Assembly: GCA_001314625.1 (NCBI GenBank)
Contig: LJSH01000006.1
Span: 140,746-204,745, forward strand
Length of the DNA: 64,000 bases
Direction: 5' to 3'
Source of the DNA: Oceanicaulis sp. HLUCCA04
GTDB taxonomy: Bacteria > Pseudomonadota > Alphaproteobacteria > Caulobacterales > Maricaulaceae
A program made the position numbers and the translations under genes. Every line of letters begins with the position of its first letter. Position 1 is the first letter of the stretch. This document shows positions 53,557 to 62,391 of this stretch, piece after piece. Under the pieces are notes generated by a model. It worked only from the letters and a program-made list of their open reading frames with translations, searched no databases and was not told where the DNA came from.

Positions 53557-53671
53557 CCGGGGTCCCCGCCCCCGAGCGGGGACCCGGAAACGAAGGGACT
53601 ATCTCAATCGGCAAACGGACAAGCACTTGCGTCAAAAACACTGGGTCCCCGCTCGGGGGCGGGGACCCCGG
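53557..53671. repeat. Perfect 29-bp inverted repeat between recF and dnaN
   Basis: The left arm (53557-53585) starts CCGGGGTCCCCGCCCCCGAG and the right arm (53643-53671) starts GGGTCCCCGCTCGGGGGCGG. They are exact reverse complements over 29 nt with a 57-nt spacer. Each arm is also internally self-complementary (GGTCCCCGC/GCGGGGACC). This is a paired REP/BIME-like structure. It sits about 23 nt upstream of the recF start and may hold or insulate its promoter. Confidence 0.8.
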
Positions 53672-53756
53672 TGATGAACTCACTGGCGAAGCATGAACTG
53701 ACACGCCATCGAGCATGGAGGGGCATCGTGTGGCAAGCGAACAGATCGGCCCGGCC

Positions 53757-54875
53757 CTACACCCGCAGCGGCATCAGCACGTATTCGGCGTCCGGATCGC
53801 CAGAATCGGTCACGCGCGTGGGCGAACCGGAATCGGCAAATTCGAACATGGCCTCGTCGCCCGCAATCTGGGCGGCCACATCGAGCAGATATCGCGCGTT
53901 GAAGCCGATGACGATTTCATCAGACGAATAGTCGGCGTGCAATTCCTCGCTGGCCGTGCCGCTTTCCGGGTTATTCACGGCAAGAGTCAGCGTGGAATCG
54001 GCAACCGTCAGCTTGATCGAGCGCGATTTCTCCTGGCTGATCGTGGCCACCCGGTCGACCGCCTGCGCAAACGGCGCCCGGTCCACTTTCATGATCTTGT
54101 CATTGCCGCGCGGGATGACGCGCTCATAGTCGGGGAAGGTCCCGTCGATCAGCTTGGAGGTCAGCACAGCTGCGCCCAGCTCGAAGCGGATCTTGCCTTC
54201 CGAGACCTGCACGGTGATCTCGTCGTCAACATCTTCCAGAAGGCGGCGCAATTCCTGAATGGGTTTGCGCGGCACGATGACGGCGGGCATGCCCTCGGCT
54301 CCGGCCGGCAGATCGCATTCGGCCAGCGCCAGACGGTGACCATCGGTGGCCACGGCGCGCAGCGTCTTGCGGCCATCGCGCTCGGCGGCATGCAGATGGA
54401 TTCCGTTAAGATAATAGCGCGTCTCTTCTGTCGAGATCGCAAAGCGGGTCTTGTCGATCAGGCGGGCAAAGGCAGCGGCCGGCAGCGAGAAGCTGGTGGC
54501 GAGATCCTCGGTCGGCATGACGGGAAAGTCGCCAGCCGGAAGGGCGGGAAGGTTGAAGCGTGAGCGCCCGGCGGAGAGTTGCAGGCGCGGGTCGTCCCCG
54601 GCCATCTGCAGCGTTACATCGGCGCCTTCAGGCAGCTTGCGGGCAATTTCATACAAGGTGTGGGCGGGCGCCGTGACGATGCCGGGCCGTTCCACATGGG
54701 CCGCGGCCTCCTCGACGATCTCGGTGTCCAGATCGGTCGCCGTCAGCCGCATATGCTGGCCATTGGCGTTGATCAGCACGTTGGACAGGATCGGGATGGT
54801 ATTGCGCCGCTCGACAACCGCCTGGACGTGACCAAGCGCCTTTAGAAGGGCAGCGCGCTCTATCGTGAGCTTCAT
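53757..54875 (-). CDS. dnaN: DNA polymerase III beta subunit (sliding clamp)
   Basis: Ring-shaped processivity clamp. The 372-aa product starts MKLTIERAALLKALGHVQAVVERRN, quoted in part, with three clamp domains in sequence. RNTIPILSNVLI, the central FRNYAW-free region EYADYSSDEIVIGFNARYLLD (in part) and the C-terminal PDAEYVLMPLRV are typical. It follows dnaA, but a strong terminator stands between them, so dnaN has its own promoter. It is a normal member of the dnaA-dnaN-recF set. Confidence 0.96.
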   Translation of the reverse strand: MKLTIERAALLKALGHVQAVVERRNTIPILSNVLINANGQHMRLTATDLDTEIVEEAAAHVERPGIVTAPAHTLYEIARKLPEGADVTLQMAGDDPRLQLSAGRSRFNLPALPAGDFPVMPTEDLATSFSLPAAAFARLIDKTRFAISTEETRYYLNGIHLHAAERDGRKTLRAVATDGHRLALAECDLPAGAEGMPAVIVPRKPIQELRRLLEDVDDEITVQVSEGKIRFELGAAVLTSKLIDGTFPDYERVIPRGNDKIMKVDRAPFAQAVDRVATISQEKSRSIKLTVADSTLTLAVNNPESGTASEELHADYSSDEIVIGFNARYLLDVAAQIAGDEAMFEFADSGSPTRVTDSGDPDAEYVLMPLRV

Positions 54876-54971
54876 CTCTATCGCCTTTTGACCAGATATG
54901 GCGGAAAGCCCCGTTTGCGTAGCCTCCCGCCTGACAGAATCGCAAGTAAACCGGGTTGTTCACCATAGACC

Positions 54972-55008
54972 AAAAAAAACGACCGCAAGAAGGGGTCTCT
55001 TGCGGTCG
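54972..55008 (-). terminator. Rho-independent terminator after dnaA
   Basis: A perfect 11-bp stem CGACCGCAAGA/TCTTGCGGTCG (54980-54990 with 54998-55008) is followed on the minus strand by eight T residues (54979-54972). It begins 21 nt after the dnaA stop and separates dnaA from dnaN. Confidence 0.93.
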
Positions 55009-55028
55009 CGGGGGGCTTTGCGGAGCTG

Positions 55029-56528
55029 TCAGCCGCGAAGGCGCTTGCGGATCGCCTCGATATCTTCGGCCAGCAGCGGGTCGGCACCGAGCTGGGCCGT
55101 GATTTTCGCCACAGCATGAATGACCGTCGAATGATCACGCCCGCCAAACCGGCGGCCAATATCGGGCAGCGAACGCGTGGTCATGGTCTTGGCCAGATAC
55201 ATCGCGATATGGCGCGGGCGCACCACCGACTGGGTCCGGCGTTTTGAATTGATGTCCGACGGGCTCATGGAGAAATAGGCCGCAACGGTTTTCTGTATCT
55301 CGTCAACCGTCACCCGTTTCTCGGCCTTCATCGGCAGATCGCCGAGCACTTCCTCGACCGCTTCCATCGTTACCGGGCGCTCCATATAGGCCGTGCGCAC
55401 GATGACATTGTTCAGGACGCCTTCCAGCTCACGCGCCGAACTGGTCACTCGCGCGGCGAGAAAATCACGCACTTGCTCCGGCACTTCCAGATTGGGGCAA
55501 TGCGAGCGCGCCTGGGCCACTTTGCAGTCGACAATCTTGCGGCGCAGGTCGAGATCCGGGCCGAACAGCTCGCAGGCAAATCCGCCGCGCAGGAGGGAGC
55601 GCAGGCGCTCATCACCAACGCCCAGCTCGGACGGCGCGCAGTGCGATGCCAGTACGACCTGACGGTTCTCTGCGATCAGCGCAGCAACCGTATGGAGGAA
55701 CTCGTCCTCGGTGCGCGGCTTGCCGGCAATGAAGTGCACATCATCAATCAGCAGCACGTCACAGGCGCGCACCTGATCCTTGAAGGGCTGCACATCGCGC
55801 GCCCGCAGCGCGGACTGGAAGCCGTTGAGAAATTCCTCCGCCGTCAGGTAGAGCACCTTGCGGCCTGACTCTCCAAGGTTCACCGCGTGGGCAATGGCGT
55901 TGAGAAGGTGGGTTTTGCCAACCCCGTAGCCACCATGAAAGAAGGCCGGATTGAACGGGGGATTGGCGGCGCTTGCGATTGCCTTGGCAGCGGTCGAGGC
56001 CATGGCATTGGCCGACCCGACCATGAAGGTGTTGAACGTGAAGCGGCCATCACCGCGAGCCGCCCGGTCCTGACCCGCCAGAGCGGCGGGCGAGGCGGAG
56101 CTCGCCAGCGTGGTGCGTGCGGGCAGCTCTGCTGTGCTGCCAGCCGGCTGCGCGCCGGCCGGGCTTCCAGCTGTCACAGGGGCCGGGCGTGCGTCACGCA
56201 TCGCAGCGCGCACAACCGGTGATCCTTCGCAGCAGATCACGATGTCGCGCGGCCCGGTGTCAAAAACCGCCCACAGGGCGCGCAACCGGGTGCCGAGATT
56301 GTCTTCTACCCAGGCGCGGCCGAAATCGTTGGCGCAGATAATCTGGATGGCCCCGCCCGCATCCTCGGCGACGCGCAATCGCGCAATCTCCGAGACATAG
56401 ATCACATCACCATATTCCTGGCGTAGCCGGGCGCGTACATCGCGCCAGACTTCGCTGACGGTCGGCATCCCCGGCATGTCGCCCCGCTGCTGTGTTCTGG
56501 CGTTAGAAACTGAGTTGTTCAGCCCCAT
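55029..56528 (-). CDS. dnaA: Chromosomal replication initiator protein DnaA
   Basis: AAA+ initiator, 499 aa. Domain I is about residues 25-115 (VSEVWRDVRARLRQEYGD). Domain II is a variable Ala/Pro-rich linker. Domain III starts near FTFNTFMVGSANAMA with Walker A HGGYGVGKTHLLNA and Walker B LLIDDVHFIAGK. Domain IV has the DnaA-box helix RRFGGRDHSTVIHAVAKI. A terminator follows. The upstream gap has no cluster of DnaA boxes that I can recognise, so the origin is probably elsewhere, as is common in alphaproteobacteria. Confidence 0.97.
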   Translation of the reverse strand: MGLNNSVSNARTQQRGDMPGMPTVSEVWRDVRARLRQEYGDVIYVSEIARLRVAEDAGGAIQIICANDFGRAWVEDNLGTRLRALWAVFDTGPRDIVICCEGSPVVRAAMRDARPAPVTAGSPAGAQPAGSTAELPARTTLASSASPAALAGQDRAARGDGRFTFNTFMVGSANAMASTAAKAIASAANPPFNPAFFHGGYGVGKTHLLNAIAHAVNLGESGRKVLYLTAEEFLNGFQSALRARDVQPFKDQVRACDVLLIDDVHFIAGKPRTEDEFLHTVAALIAENRQVVLASHCAPSELGVGDERLRSLLRGGFACELFGPDLDLRRKIVDCKVAQARSHCPNLEVPEQVRDFLAARVTSSARELEGVLNNVIVRTAYMERPVTMEAVEEVLGDLPMKAEKRVTVDEIQKTVAAYFSMSPSDINSKRRTQSVVRPRHIAMYLAKTMTTRSLPDIGRRFGGRDHSTVIHAVAKITAQLGADPLLAEDIEAIRKRLRG

Positions 56529-56936
56529 AAGTCCCCAACCTCAAACCTGGTGCCTGCAGGTTCGGTCCCGCAGATAATACGTTGATTTAAGACAAGACTT
56601 TCTCCACCGGCGGCCAGCACAAAGCTCGCCCCCGCAACCCGCTCTTGGTCCGTATGGAGATCAGTCGCGTCAGTTCTGACAGGTTAGCCAGAGCGGGGAG
56701 GGAATCAACTCCATTAACCGTGATTCCGGAGCGATTCGCGGCTTGACAAGGAGATTTCCCTGATCGCGCCGCACGTTGCACAATGAAAAAAATTTCAGTG
56801 CAGGTTTGCGTTCCGCTAGCGTTCTCCACTGCGGCTGCGTCCAGCCCGATTCAGTGCAGAAAATTACAGTTGCATGACCACCGTAGTCGCCTTGCGAGAC
56901 AGGCGTCGAGGCCAAGTACGACCACATCGCGGAAAC
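56529..56936. other. dnaA upstream region, no gene found
   Basis: About 400 bp between the dnaA start and the rpsT terminator. The short ORFs in the track here lack ribosome sites and family features. I looked for TTATCCACA-like boxes and AT-rich repeats and found none. It presumably carries the dnaA promoter and leader. The segment near 56783-56800 is A-rich (GAAAAAAATTTCAG). Confidence 0.5.
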
Positions 56937-56973
56937 AAAAAAAGCGTGCCCGCAGAAGCTCTGCTGGCACGCC
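56937..56973 (-). terminator. Rho-independent terminator of rpsT
   Basis: On the minus strand GCGTGCC and GGCACGC pair (56973-56967 with 56951-56945), extended by AGCAG/CTGCG, and are followed by eight T residues (56944-56937). It lies about 32 nt past the rpsT stop. Confidence 0.9.
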
Positions 56974-57004
56974 TTTAACTTGTCCGGCTAAGGACGAGTT
57001 TTTA

Positions 57005-57271
57005 CTAAGCTGTCATCGCTTTCACGCGCGACGAAAGACGCGAAACCTTACGAGAGCCGGTGTTCTTGTGGATGACACCCTTGGAGACCGCCGTCATCAG
57101 CTCGGATTCGGCTGCACGCAGCGCATCACGGGCCTCGGTCTGGTTGCCGGCTGCGATCGCCAGCTCAACCTTCTTCACGAAGGTGCGCATGCGCGAGCGG
57201 CGGGTCTTGTTGATGGCGGTGCGGCGCGCAATCTTGCGTACCATCTTTTTCGCCGAACTCGTATTCGCCAT
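57005..57271 (-). CDS. rpsT: 30S ribosomal protein S20
   Basis: An 88-aa basic protein, the normal S20 length, starting [20 protein letters not shown] with [16 protein letters not shown] next, and ending with [20 protein letters not shown]. It binds 16S rRNA early in 30S assembly. It is monocistronic with its own terminator, upstream of dnaA on the same strand, the arrangement also seen in Caulobacter relatives. Confidence 0.97.
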   Translation of the reverse strand: MANTSSAKKMVRKIARRTAINKTRRSRMRTFVKKVELAIAAGNQTEARDALRAAESELMTAVSKGVIHKNTGSRKVSRLSSRVKAMTA

Positions 57272-57413
57272 GGATGCTCCAGGGGCCTGTATCAGTCGTT
57301 GAACATGTTGGTTTCACTGTCGCGCCGCGCCCTTGAAAAGGCAAGCGTTGTGCGATGTGAGGCGCGGCGTATACCCCCGCACCCCGCCTTCGTCAACCGC
57401 GCAGCGTGCTAAT

Positions 57414-58190
57414 TCAGCGATGGCGGAAGTGCGCAGCGCGCTTGCTGGCGAAGGCGGCCATGCCTTCTTTCTGGTCTTCGGTGGCAAACTGGGACTGGAA
57501 CACGCGGCGTTCAAAGCGGATGCCTTCGGTGAGGCCCATCTCATAGGCCATGTTCACAGCCTCTTTGGTCATCATGGCGATGGGCAGTGACTTGGCAGCG
57601 ATGGCCTCGGCGGCCTCCATGGCCGTATCGATGAGATCATCGGCCGGCACGATGCGCGATACCAGTCCGGCGCGCTCTGCTTCCTCGGCATTCATCATGC
57701 GCCCGGTGAGGCACATATCCATCGCCTTGGCCTTGCCGACTGCGCGCGGCAGGCGCTGTGTTCCGCCAGCACCGGGCATGACACCCAGATTGATTTCCGG
57801 CTGGCCGAACTTGGCAGTTTCGGCCGCGATGATGAAATCGCACATCATTGCGATCTCGCACCCGCCGCCCAGCGCATAGCCGGCAACAGCCGCGATGACG
57901 GGCTTGCGGAAGCGCGCCACCGACTCCCAGCTCTTTGCAAACGGGTCGTGCATGTAGAGCGAGACAAAATCGCGGTCCTGCAATTCCTTGATGTCGGCGC
58001 CCGCCGCAAAGGCCTTCGCCGAGCCGGTGAGGACGACACAGCCAATATCTTCGTCGGCCTCGAACGCCTCCAGGGCAGAGGCCAGCTCCGATGTCAGCTC
58101 GTCGCACAGCGCATTGAGCGCAGCCGGACGGTCAAACGTGATGACCCCTACCCGGCCTTCGGTTTTTGTCTGTATCGTCTTGTAGGCCAT
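57414..58190 (-). CDS. Enoyl-CoA hydratase (crotonase)
   Basis: The 258-aa product is a typical fatty-acid enoyl-CoA hydratase. Oxyanion segments are [12 protein letters not shown] and [17 protein letters not shown]. The catalytic glutamates lie in [20 protein letters not shown]. The C-terminal [20 protein letters not shown] is also standard. It is upstream of rpsT on the same strand with a 142-nt gap. The position next to rpsT-dnaA is conserved in related genomes as far as I recall. The substrate is probably generic short-chain enoyl-CoA. Confidence 0.93.
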   Translation of the reverse strand: MAYKTIQTKTEGRVGVITFDRPAALNALCDELTSELASALEAFEADEDIGCVVLTGSAKAFAAGADIKELQDRDFVSLYMHDPFAKSWESVARFRKPVIAAVAGYALGGGCEIAMMCDFIIAAETAKFGQPEINLGVMPGAGGTQRLPRAVGKAKAMDMCLTGRMMNAEEAERAGLVSRIVPADDLIDTAMEAAEAIAAKSLPIAMMTKEAVNMAYEMGLTEGIRFERRVFQSQFATEDQKEGMAAFASKRAAHFRHR

Positions 58191-58264
58191 CTGAAAGCCT
58201 CCTTGGGGATGACACCGTCTTCACGGCACCTTCACGGTTCGATGCGGCGGCTTCCATACAGGAA

Positions 58265-58296
58265 GCCCGCCCCGCGGTCGACACCCCGGGGCGGGC
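58265..58296. terminator. GC-rich hairpin after the TraB-family gene
   Basis: GCCCGCCCCG (58265-58274) pairs perfectly with CGGGGCGGGC (58287-58296). It lies 27 nt past the TraB/GumN stop. The minus-strand downstream sequence TTCCTGTATGG has only a short T run, so termination strength is uncertain. Confidence 0.5.
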
Positions 58297-58322
58297 CTTG
58301 TCTGCAGTTGGCCGTCTGGCTA

Positions 58323-59243
58323 CTAGCGGCGAGTGACCGTGTAGCCTCGCGCACGCAAGAGTTCCACGACCCCTTCATCGCCGGGCATGTGGCCTGCGCC
58401 GACGGCCACGAAATGCGTGCCGCCCGCCTCGATCATGGCCTCGATCTGGGGAATCCAGTCGCGGTTGCGGGCGACCATGATGGCCTCATAAAGCTCCTCG
58501 CTGGCATCGCGGATCGACCCGTTCACCTGGCTGTCGAGCGTATCCATGTCGCCGGTCGCCCACGCGGTGACCATGCGGTCCATCTCCGAGTCGAGATCAC
58601 TCATTTCAGCAAGACTGACACGCAGCCACTCGATCTGTGTGTCCATCGACAGGCCGGACAGCATCCGCAGCTGATCTTCGGCGGTTTCAAGATAATCGAG
58701 CTGTTTGCCGGCGGCATCGGCCTCGGCGCTGAGCACCGCCTCGACGCCCGTGGCCGGATTGAAGCCCAGAGACTGGAGCTGGAGCGCGCCCAGCGTAACG
58801 CCGGCAAGCCAGGGCTGCACAGGCTCGAAATTGCCAGCCGGAATGCCCAGCTCGGCCGTCTGCGCCTCGAACGCGGCATAGGTATCATCGCCCAGCAGGG
58901 ACGACAGGGTAACACCTTGCGGATTTAACCCCAGTTGCGGGATCAGGGCTTGCATCTGCGCCTGCGCGTCCGGGCTCAGGACATCGGCCTCGAACCAGGC
59001 AGTGCCGGCCTCTGCAAACGCGGCTTCAACCGCGTCCGAGCGCCAGTCGAGCGCATCAGGCAAGAGGTGGAACGTGCCGAACAGATGGACCGTGGCGCCG
59101 TCGGCCTCGATCGTCCAGAGGGCCGGCGATGCCTCGAGAGCGGCATAATCTTGTGCGTAGCTTCGCTCCAGGGAGGAAAGACCAACCCCGGCCAGGAAGC
59201 CCAGCGCAGCGATGGCCGCAGTCTTGACGAGTCTCTTCATCAT
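58323..59243 (-). CDS. TraB/GumN (TIKI-like) family protein, exported
   Basis: The 306-aa product from the ATG at 59243 (AAGG 8 nt upstream; the track start 59258 has no ribosome site). The N-terminus MMKRLVKTAAIAALGFLAG is a signal peptide, cleaved after about YAQ. The family hallmarks are TVHLFGTFHLLP near residue 55 and HFVAVGAGHMPGDEGVVELL near the C-terminus, which hold the conserved histidines of the putative metalloprotease fold. The physiological role is unknown in bacteria. It lies between the crotonase gene and the mutM remnant. Confidence 0.88.
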   Translation of the reverse strand: MMKRLVKTAAIAALGFLAGVGLSSLERSYAQDYAALEASPALWTIEADGATVHLFGTFHLLPDALDWRSDAVEAAFAEAGTAWFEADVLSPDAQAQMQALIPQLGLNPQGVTLSSLLGDDTYAAFEAQTAELGIPAGNFEPVQPWLAGVTLGALQLQSLGFNPATGVEAVLSAEADAAGKQLDYLETAEDQLRMLSGLSMDTQIEWLRVSLAEMSDLDSEMDRMVTAWATGDMDTLDSQVNGSIRDASEELYEAIMVARNRDWIPQIEAMIEAGGTHFVAVGAGHMPGDEGVVELLRARGYTVTRR

Positions 59244-59366
59244 GGGTCTGACCTTCATATTAGTTGTACGGCCATCCGTTATGAATGACCTTGAGAGCTT
59301 GGTATCAAACTTAATGTTATATGTCTACAACAAATAAGATGACATGTTTGTAACGTGCCCCGGACG

Positions 59367-59805
59367 TCACCGCTGGCATTTCGGACAGTGGAAGGTTGAG
59401 CGGCCCTGCTGGACAATGCGGATGATCGGCTTGCCACACCTGCTGCCGGCCACAGCGCCGCGGCAGGGCTGCCCCTCGCGCCCATAGGCATCAAACCGGT
59501 GCTGGAAATAGCCCAGCGCTCCATCCGCTCCGGCATAGTCGCGCAACGTGGAGCCGCCCGCCTCAATGGCTTCGGCGATCACATTCCTGACGGCAGATGC
59601 CAGCCTTTCGGCGCGCTCGCCCTTGATAGTGCCTGCCTGGCGTCTGGGGCTGATACGCGCGCGCCACAGCGCCTCGCAGACATAGATATTACCAAGACCG
59701 GCCACGACGCGCTGATCCAGCAGGGCAGCCTTGGCAGAGGTTTTGCGCCCGCTGAACACCTCGGCGAGATAGGCACCGGAAAAGCGGTTTGAGTCCGGTT
59801 CGGGG
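59367..59805 (-). pseudogene. mutM: mutM/fpg C-terminal half, split by an integrated element
   Basis: Formamidopyrimidine-DNA glycosylase removes oxidised purines. Only the C-terminal part is here: the mutM frame can be read from about [20 protein letters not shown] through [21 protein letters not shown] (helix-two-turn-helix region) to the zinc finger CGKPIIRIV...CPKC and stop. The N-terminal about 125 residues, with the catalytic Pro-Glu, are missing, and the frame runs directly into recombinase-gene DNA. The 5' half should lie at the far end of the element, outside the window. It is interrupted rather than decayed; excision would restore it. Confidence 0.85.
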
Positions 59806-61335
59806 CACCATCCTGTTTTCTAGGGTCGAAAAATCCCCTAAGAGCTTGAAGGGTAAGGAAAAATTAGCGGTTCGAAACCCTTCGTTCCTTTTGTATTTTA
59901 GCTGGTCTGCAAACGTCAATCTTAGCACCGCACGCTTGTCCTCAAAACGCGGAGAACTCCATAATTTCAGCGGGTTAGATAGGAACTCCATAGCGGTTCG
60001 ATAGGTCCGCTTAAGGGTATCCCTTGGCTCAGCTGGCAGATTCGATTCTTCGAGCAAGGCGGCCTTTTCCAGCTCCAGATCGCGGAGGCGCTCCTCATAC
60101 CGCTTTATCAGGGTCTCGCTTGTAGCTTCGAGGGTACGATCGACCAGGGTGTCGATTTTAGCCTCTACGTCGCGGACCTGCTGGCGCAGGGCACGGCGCT
60201 TCTCAGTAAGACGTTCACCATGGCGCTCCCAGATGTCCGTGAGCATCGCATGAACAAGGTCGAAAAGCTTTTGCGTCGGCTTGGCCGTCGCAAGCAGCAT
60301 TTCAAATTCCTTTTCGATATCTGCCTTGCGGATCGACTTCCGGTGACTCACGCATTCTTTGTTGTGGCACTCATAGTAGATGTAATATTTGTTGCGGCCT
60401 TTGGACTTACCGCCGGTTAGCGGTCGTTCGCAGTCGCCACACAGCACGAAGCCGCGCAGTGGCATTTCCTCGCGCAGGTCTTTGCGCACAGCAGCTTTAG
60501 CCATGTTGGTTTTCCGGCCCGAGAGACGGTCCTGAATTCTCCGATACGTGTGTAGGCTGATGATCCCATCATGCTGCCCTTCACGCAGATCGATGTTCCA
60601 ATCCGGACGCTCGATATATCCGGCATAGAGCACCTGCGTCAGCCATTCCCGGACACGCTGGATGCGCACTTCGCCTTGCTTTGTGTCTTTCGGAAAGTCC
60701 GGCTGGGCTTCCAGGAAGCGCTTTACCTCGCTCAGCGTCTGCAAACGCCCGTCAGCATAGCGTTCAAGCGCCTCTTGAAGGATTGAAGCGACAGGTTCAT
60801 CGCGAACAAGGAGCTTGCCGTGCGCGCCAACCTTTTCGTATTTCAATCCGATGGGCGCTTTGAAGACCCAATAGCCGTTCATCATCCGGCCCCACATGCG
60901 GTTGCGGGTCTGCTCGGCATTCTTGAGGCGATGATATTCGGCAAAGTTCACCGACATCATCTCCATCAACCAGGCTTCGGAGGTGTCGCCAAACTGGAAT
61001 GACGGGCATTCCAGTATCGAGTTGGTTTTGGCCAGTTCGTCGCGGAACCACATCCAGATGCGGGTGTCACGCGCCAAGCGGCTGATATCTTCAATGATAA
61101 TGACATGAGGAACGCGGCGGTTGGCGCGCAGAAATTTCAGCATTTCCTCGCTTTGAGGACGCTTCAGATCGCCGCCGGATGCATCGTCCTTGTAGGTCGC
61201 AACGACCTCATAACCCTTGCTTTTCGCGTATTCGACGCACCGCACTTCCTGGCTTTCCAGGCCGTGGCCTTCCGTTTTCTGCTTTGTATCAGAAACGCGG
61301 CAATAGATGACGGCAGGTTGTTTCTTCTCAGTCAT
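59689..61335 (-). CDS. Large serine recombinase (site-specific integrase)
   Basis: The 548-aa protein has an N-terminal resolvase domain with the nucleophile serine in [29 protein letters not shown] and [12 protein letters not shown] recombinase domain follows (about residues 150-260, [19 protein letters not shown]), then a zinc ribbon (LCGDCERPL ... YECHNKEC) and a coiled coil (about 385-445). It probably integrates and excises the element at mutM. The last about 40 residues (from about [10 protein letters not shown]) are encoded by host mutM DNA in another frame, so the native C-terminus ends near the junction. It overlaps the 79-aa ORF by 8 nt. Confidence 0.93.
   Translation of the reverse strand: MTEKKQPAVIYCRVSDTKQKTEGHGLESQEVRCVEYAKSKGYEVVATYKDDASGGDLKRPQSEEMLKFLRANRRVPHVIIIEDISRLARDTRIWMWFRDELAKTNSILECPSFQFGDTSEAWLMEMMSVNFAEYHRLKNAEQTRNRMWGRMMNGYWVFKAPIGLKYEKVGAHGKLLVRDEPVASILQEALERYADGRLQTLSEVKRFLEAQPDFPKDTKQGEVRIQRVREWLTQVLYAGYIERPDWNIDLREGQHDGIISLHTYRRIQDRLSGRKTNMAKAAVRKDLREEMPLRGFVLCGDCERPLTGGKSKGRNKYYIYYECHNKECVSHRKSIRKADIEKEFEMLLATAKPTQKLFDLVHAMLTDIWERHGERLTEKRRALRQQVRDVEAKIDTLVDRTLEATSETLIKRYEERLRDLELEKAALLEESNLPAEPRDTLKRTYRTAMEFLSNPLKLWSSPRFEDKRAVLRLTFADQLKYKRNEGFRTANFSLPFKLLGDFSTLENRMVPRTGLKPLFRCLSRRGVQRAQNLCQGCPAGSARRGRSW
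59800..59812. other. Left attachment junction of the element in mutM
   Basis: On the minus strand the mutM reading (PEPDSNRF) begins in CCCCGAACCGG, immediately preceded by GGATGGTG from the element. The crossover core must therefore lie at about 59800-59812. Fpg proteins normally read LGPEP here, which marks where host sequence stops. The exact core needs the other end. Confidence 0.6.
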
Positions 61336-61567
61336 TGTTCAGCTCTGTAATCATTATCGTTTCATCGGATTTTACCTCATCCGAATCAGCCTTGCCAGAA
61401 CTACGTCGCTGTTTATCAACGACTTTCTGGACAGCATCTGTGCCGTAAGCACGGGCAACGAAGCTGTCGAGCAGGGCCCACATAACATCGATGAACTCGT
61501 CTCTTTTGTCATCCGCGAGGTTAAATTCATCCAGCAGGGGCCGGTATTTTTCATAGTCCGGTCCCAT
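61328..61567 (-). CDS. Small protein coupled to the serine recombinase
   Basis: A 79-aa acidic protein (MGPDYEKYRPLLDEFNLADD) with a helical segment KRDEFIDVMWALLDSFVARAYG and a charged tail. Its stop overlaps the recombinase start by 8 nt, so they are translationally coupled. Similar short ORFs with a leucine/tryptophan helix of this type often precede recombinases in alphaproteobacterial elements, as far as I recall. It may be a recombination directionality factor or accessory protein. That role is inference. Confidence 0.65.
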   Translation of the reverse strand: MGPDYEKYRPLLDEFNLADDKRDEFIDVMWALLDSFVARAYGTDAVQKVVDKQRRSSGKADSDEVKSDETIMITELNND

Positions 61568-61707
61568 CTATTCCAACAAGCTGGCTTTAAGAAAAAGCCA
61601 GTCCTCTATCTTCAGTATACCACTATGAGTTGTATACTTGCAAATAAATCCCGGATTTACGCGGGTTACAGAGTTTTTCATTTTGTTATTCATCTGTATT
61701 CTCCGCA

Positions 61708-62391
61708 TCAATATTTCGGGAAAGCTTCGAAGAGCGCCCCGGCTTGATCAGCCCAGACTGTCCAGGCATCGATCAGGTTTTGGGTGCGGGCGCGCTCAGC
61801 GCCGCCGGTTGTCTCACCAATTCCGTAGAGGCTGACCCCGCAGCCCTGGAGCAGATCGCCGTTCGGCGCAGGCAACGGGGTTTCACCGCTGGCCAAACGT
61901 TCCGGGCTTGTGCCAGGCGATGCCTCAATCCCGTCGGTGAAGAGAACAAGCGCGGTCAGGCGTGTGCCGCAGGACAGCAGCGCCGCTTCCTCTTCAAGAA
62001 AGGCCGTGATGTGCGTTGTGCCGCCCGCAGGCAGGCGTCCGCTCGCCACCAGTTCCGGGAGGCTGGCGATAAGCCGTTCCACACTTGCCGCGACGCGGGC
62101 CGCAGGCATTCGCCGCGACACCGTGATATCAAGGCGCAGCGGGTTATCGCTTTGGCTGTAGGAGCCAAAGGTGCGGATACGCAGCCGATCGCCATTGCCA
62201 AGGGTACGGATCATCTCCGCCGCCTTGCGACCGGCCTTGGCCGCCATGACGTCGCTTTCGACGATGACATTCGAGGTCGAGACATCGAGCGCAATCATCA
62301 GATCGCGCGGGGTGCGCTGATCATCCGCGAAGGCGGATTGGCCGAAAAGGCTCAGCATGGCGCAGCCAGCAAGGAAAGCAGCCTTAGTCAT
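61708..62391 (-). CDS. Secreted von Willebrand factor A domain protein
   Basis: The 227-aa product from the ATG at 62391 (track start 62409) has a signal peptide MTKAAFLAGCAMLSLFGQSA with likely cleavage after FADD region (AFA). A VWA domain follows: the metal-ion adhesion motif DxSxS appears as ALDVSTSNV, the threonine near GGTTHITAF and the aspartate in VLFTDGIE. It should be periplasmic and bind a protein partner through a metal. It overlaps the membrane protein gene by 8 nt and is the last gene of the three-gene unit. The exact family is not recognised. Confidence 0.75.
   Translation of the reverse strand: MTKAAFLAGCAMLSLFGQSAFADDQRTPRDLMIALDVSTSNVIVESDVMAAKAGRKAAEMIRTLGNGDRLRIRTFGSYSQSDNPLRLDITVSRRMPAARVAASVERLIASLPELVASGRLPAGGTTHITAFLEEEAALLSCGTRLTALVLFTDGIEASPGTSPERLASGETPLPAPNGDLLQGCGVSLYGIGETTGGAERARTQNLIDAWTVWADQAGALFEAFPKY

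Noticed and set aside
56587-56927. Short minus ORFs upstream of dnaA (80 and 85 aa)
   Set aside because: No ribosome site, no recognisable composition, overlapping frames. Probably leader DNA.
53757-57004. Possible oriC next to dnaA or dnaN
   Set aside because: No DnaA-box cluster or AT-rich unwinding region seen by eye.
59821-59840. TAGGG/CCCTA hairpin near the element edge as a terminator
   Set aside because: Only a 5-bp stem with no T run. It could equally be part of the recombinase binding site, so no call is made.
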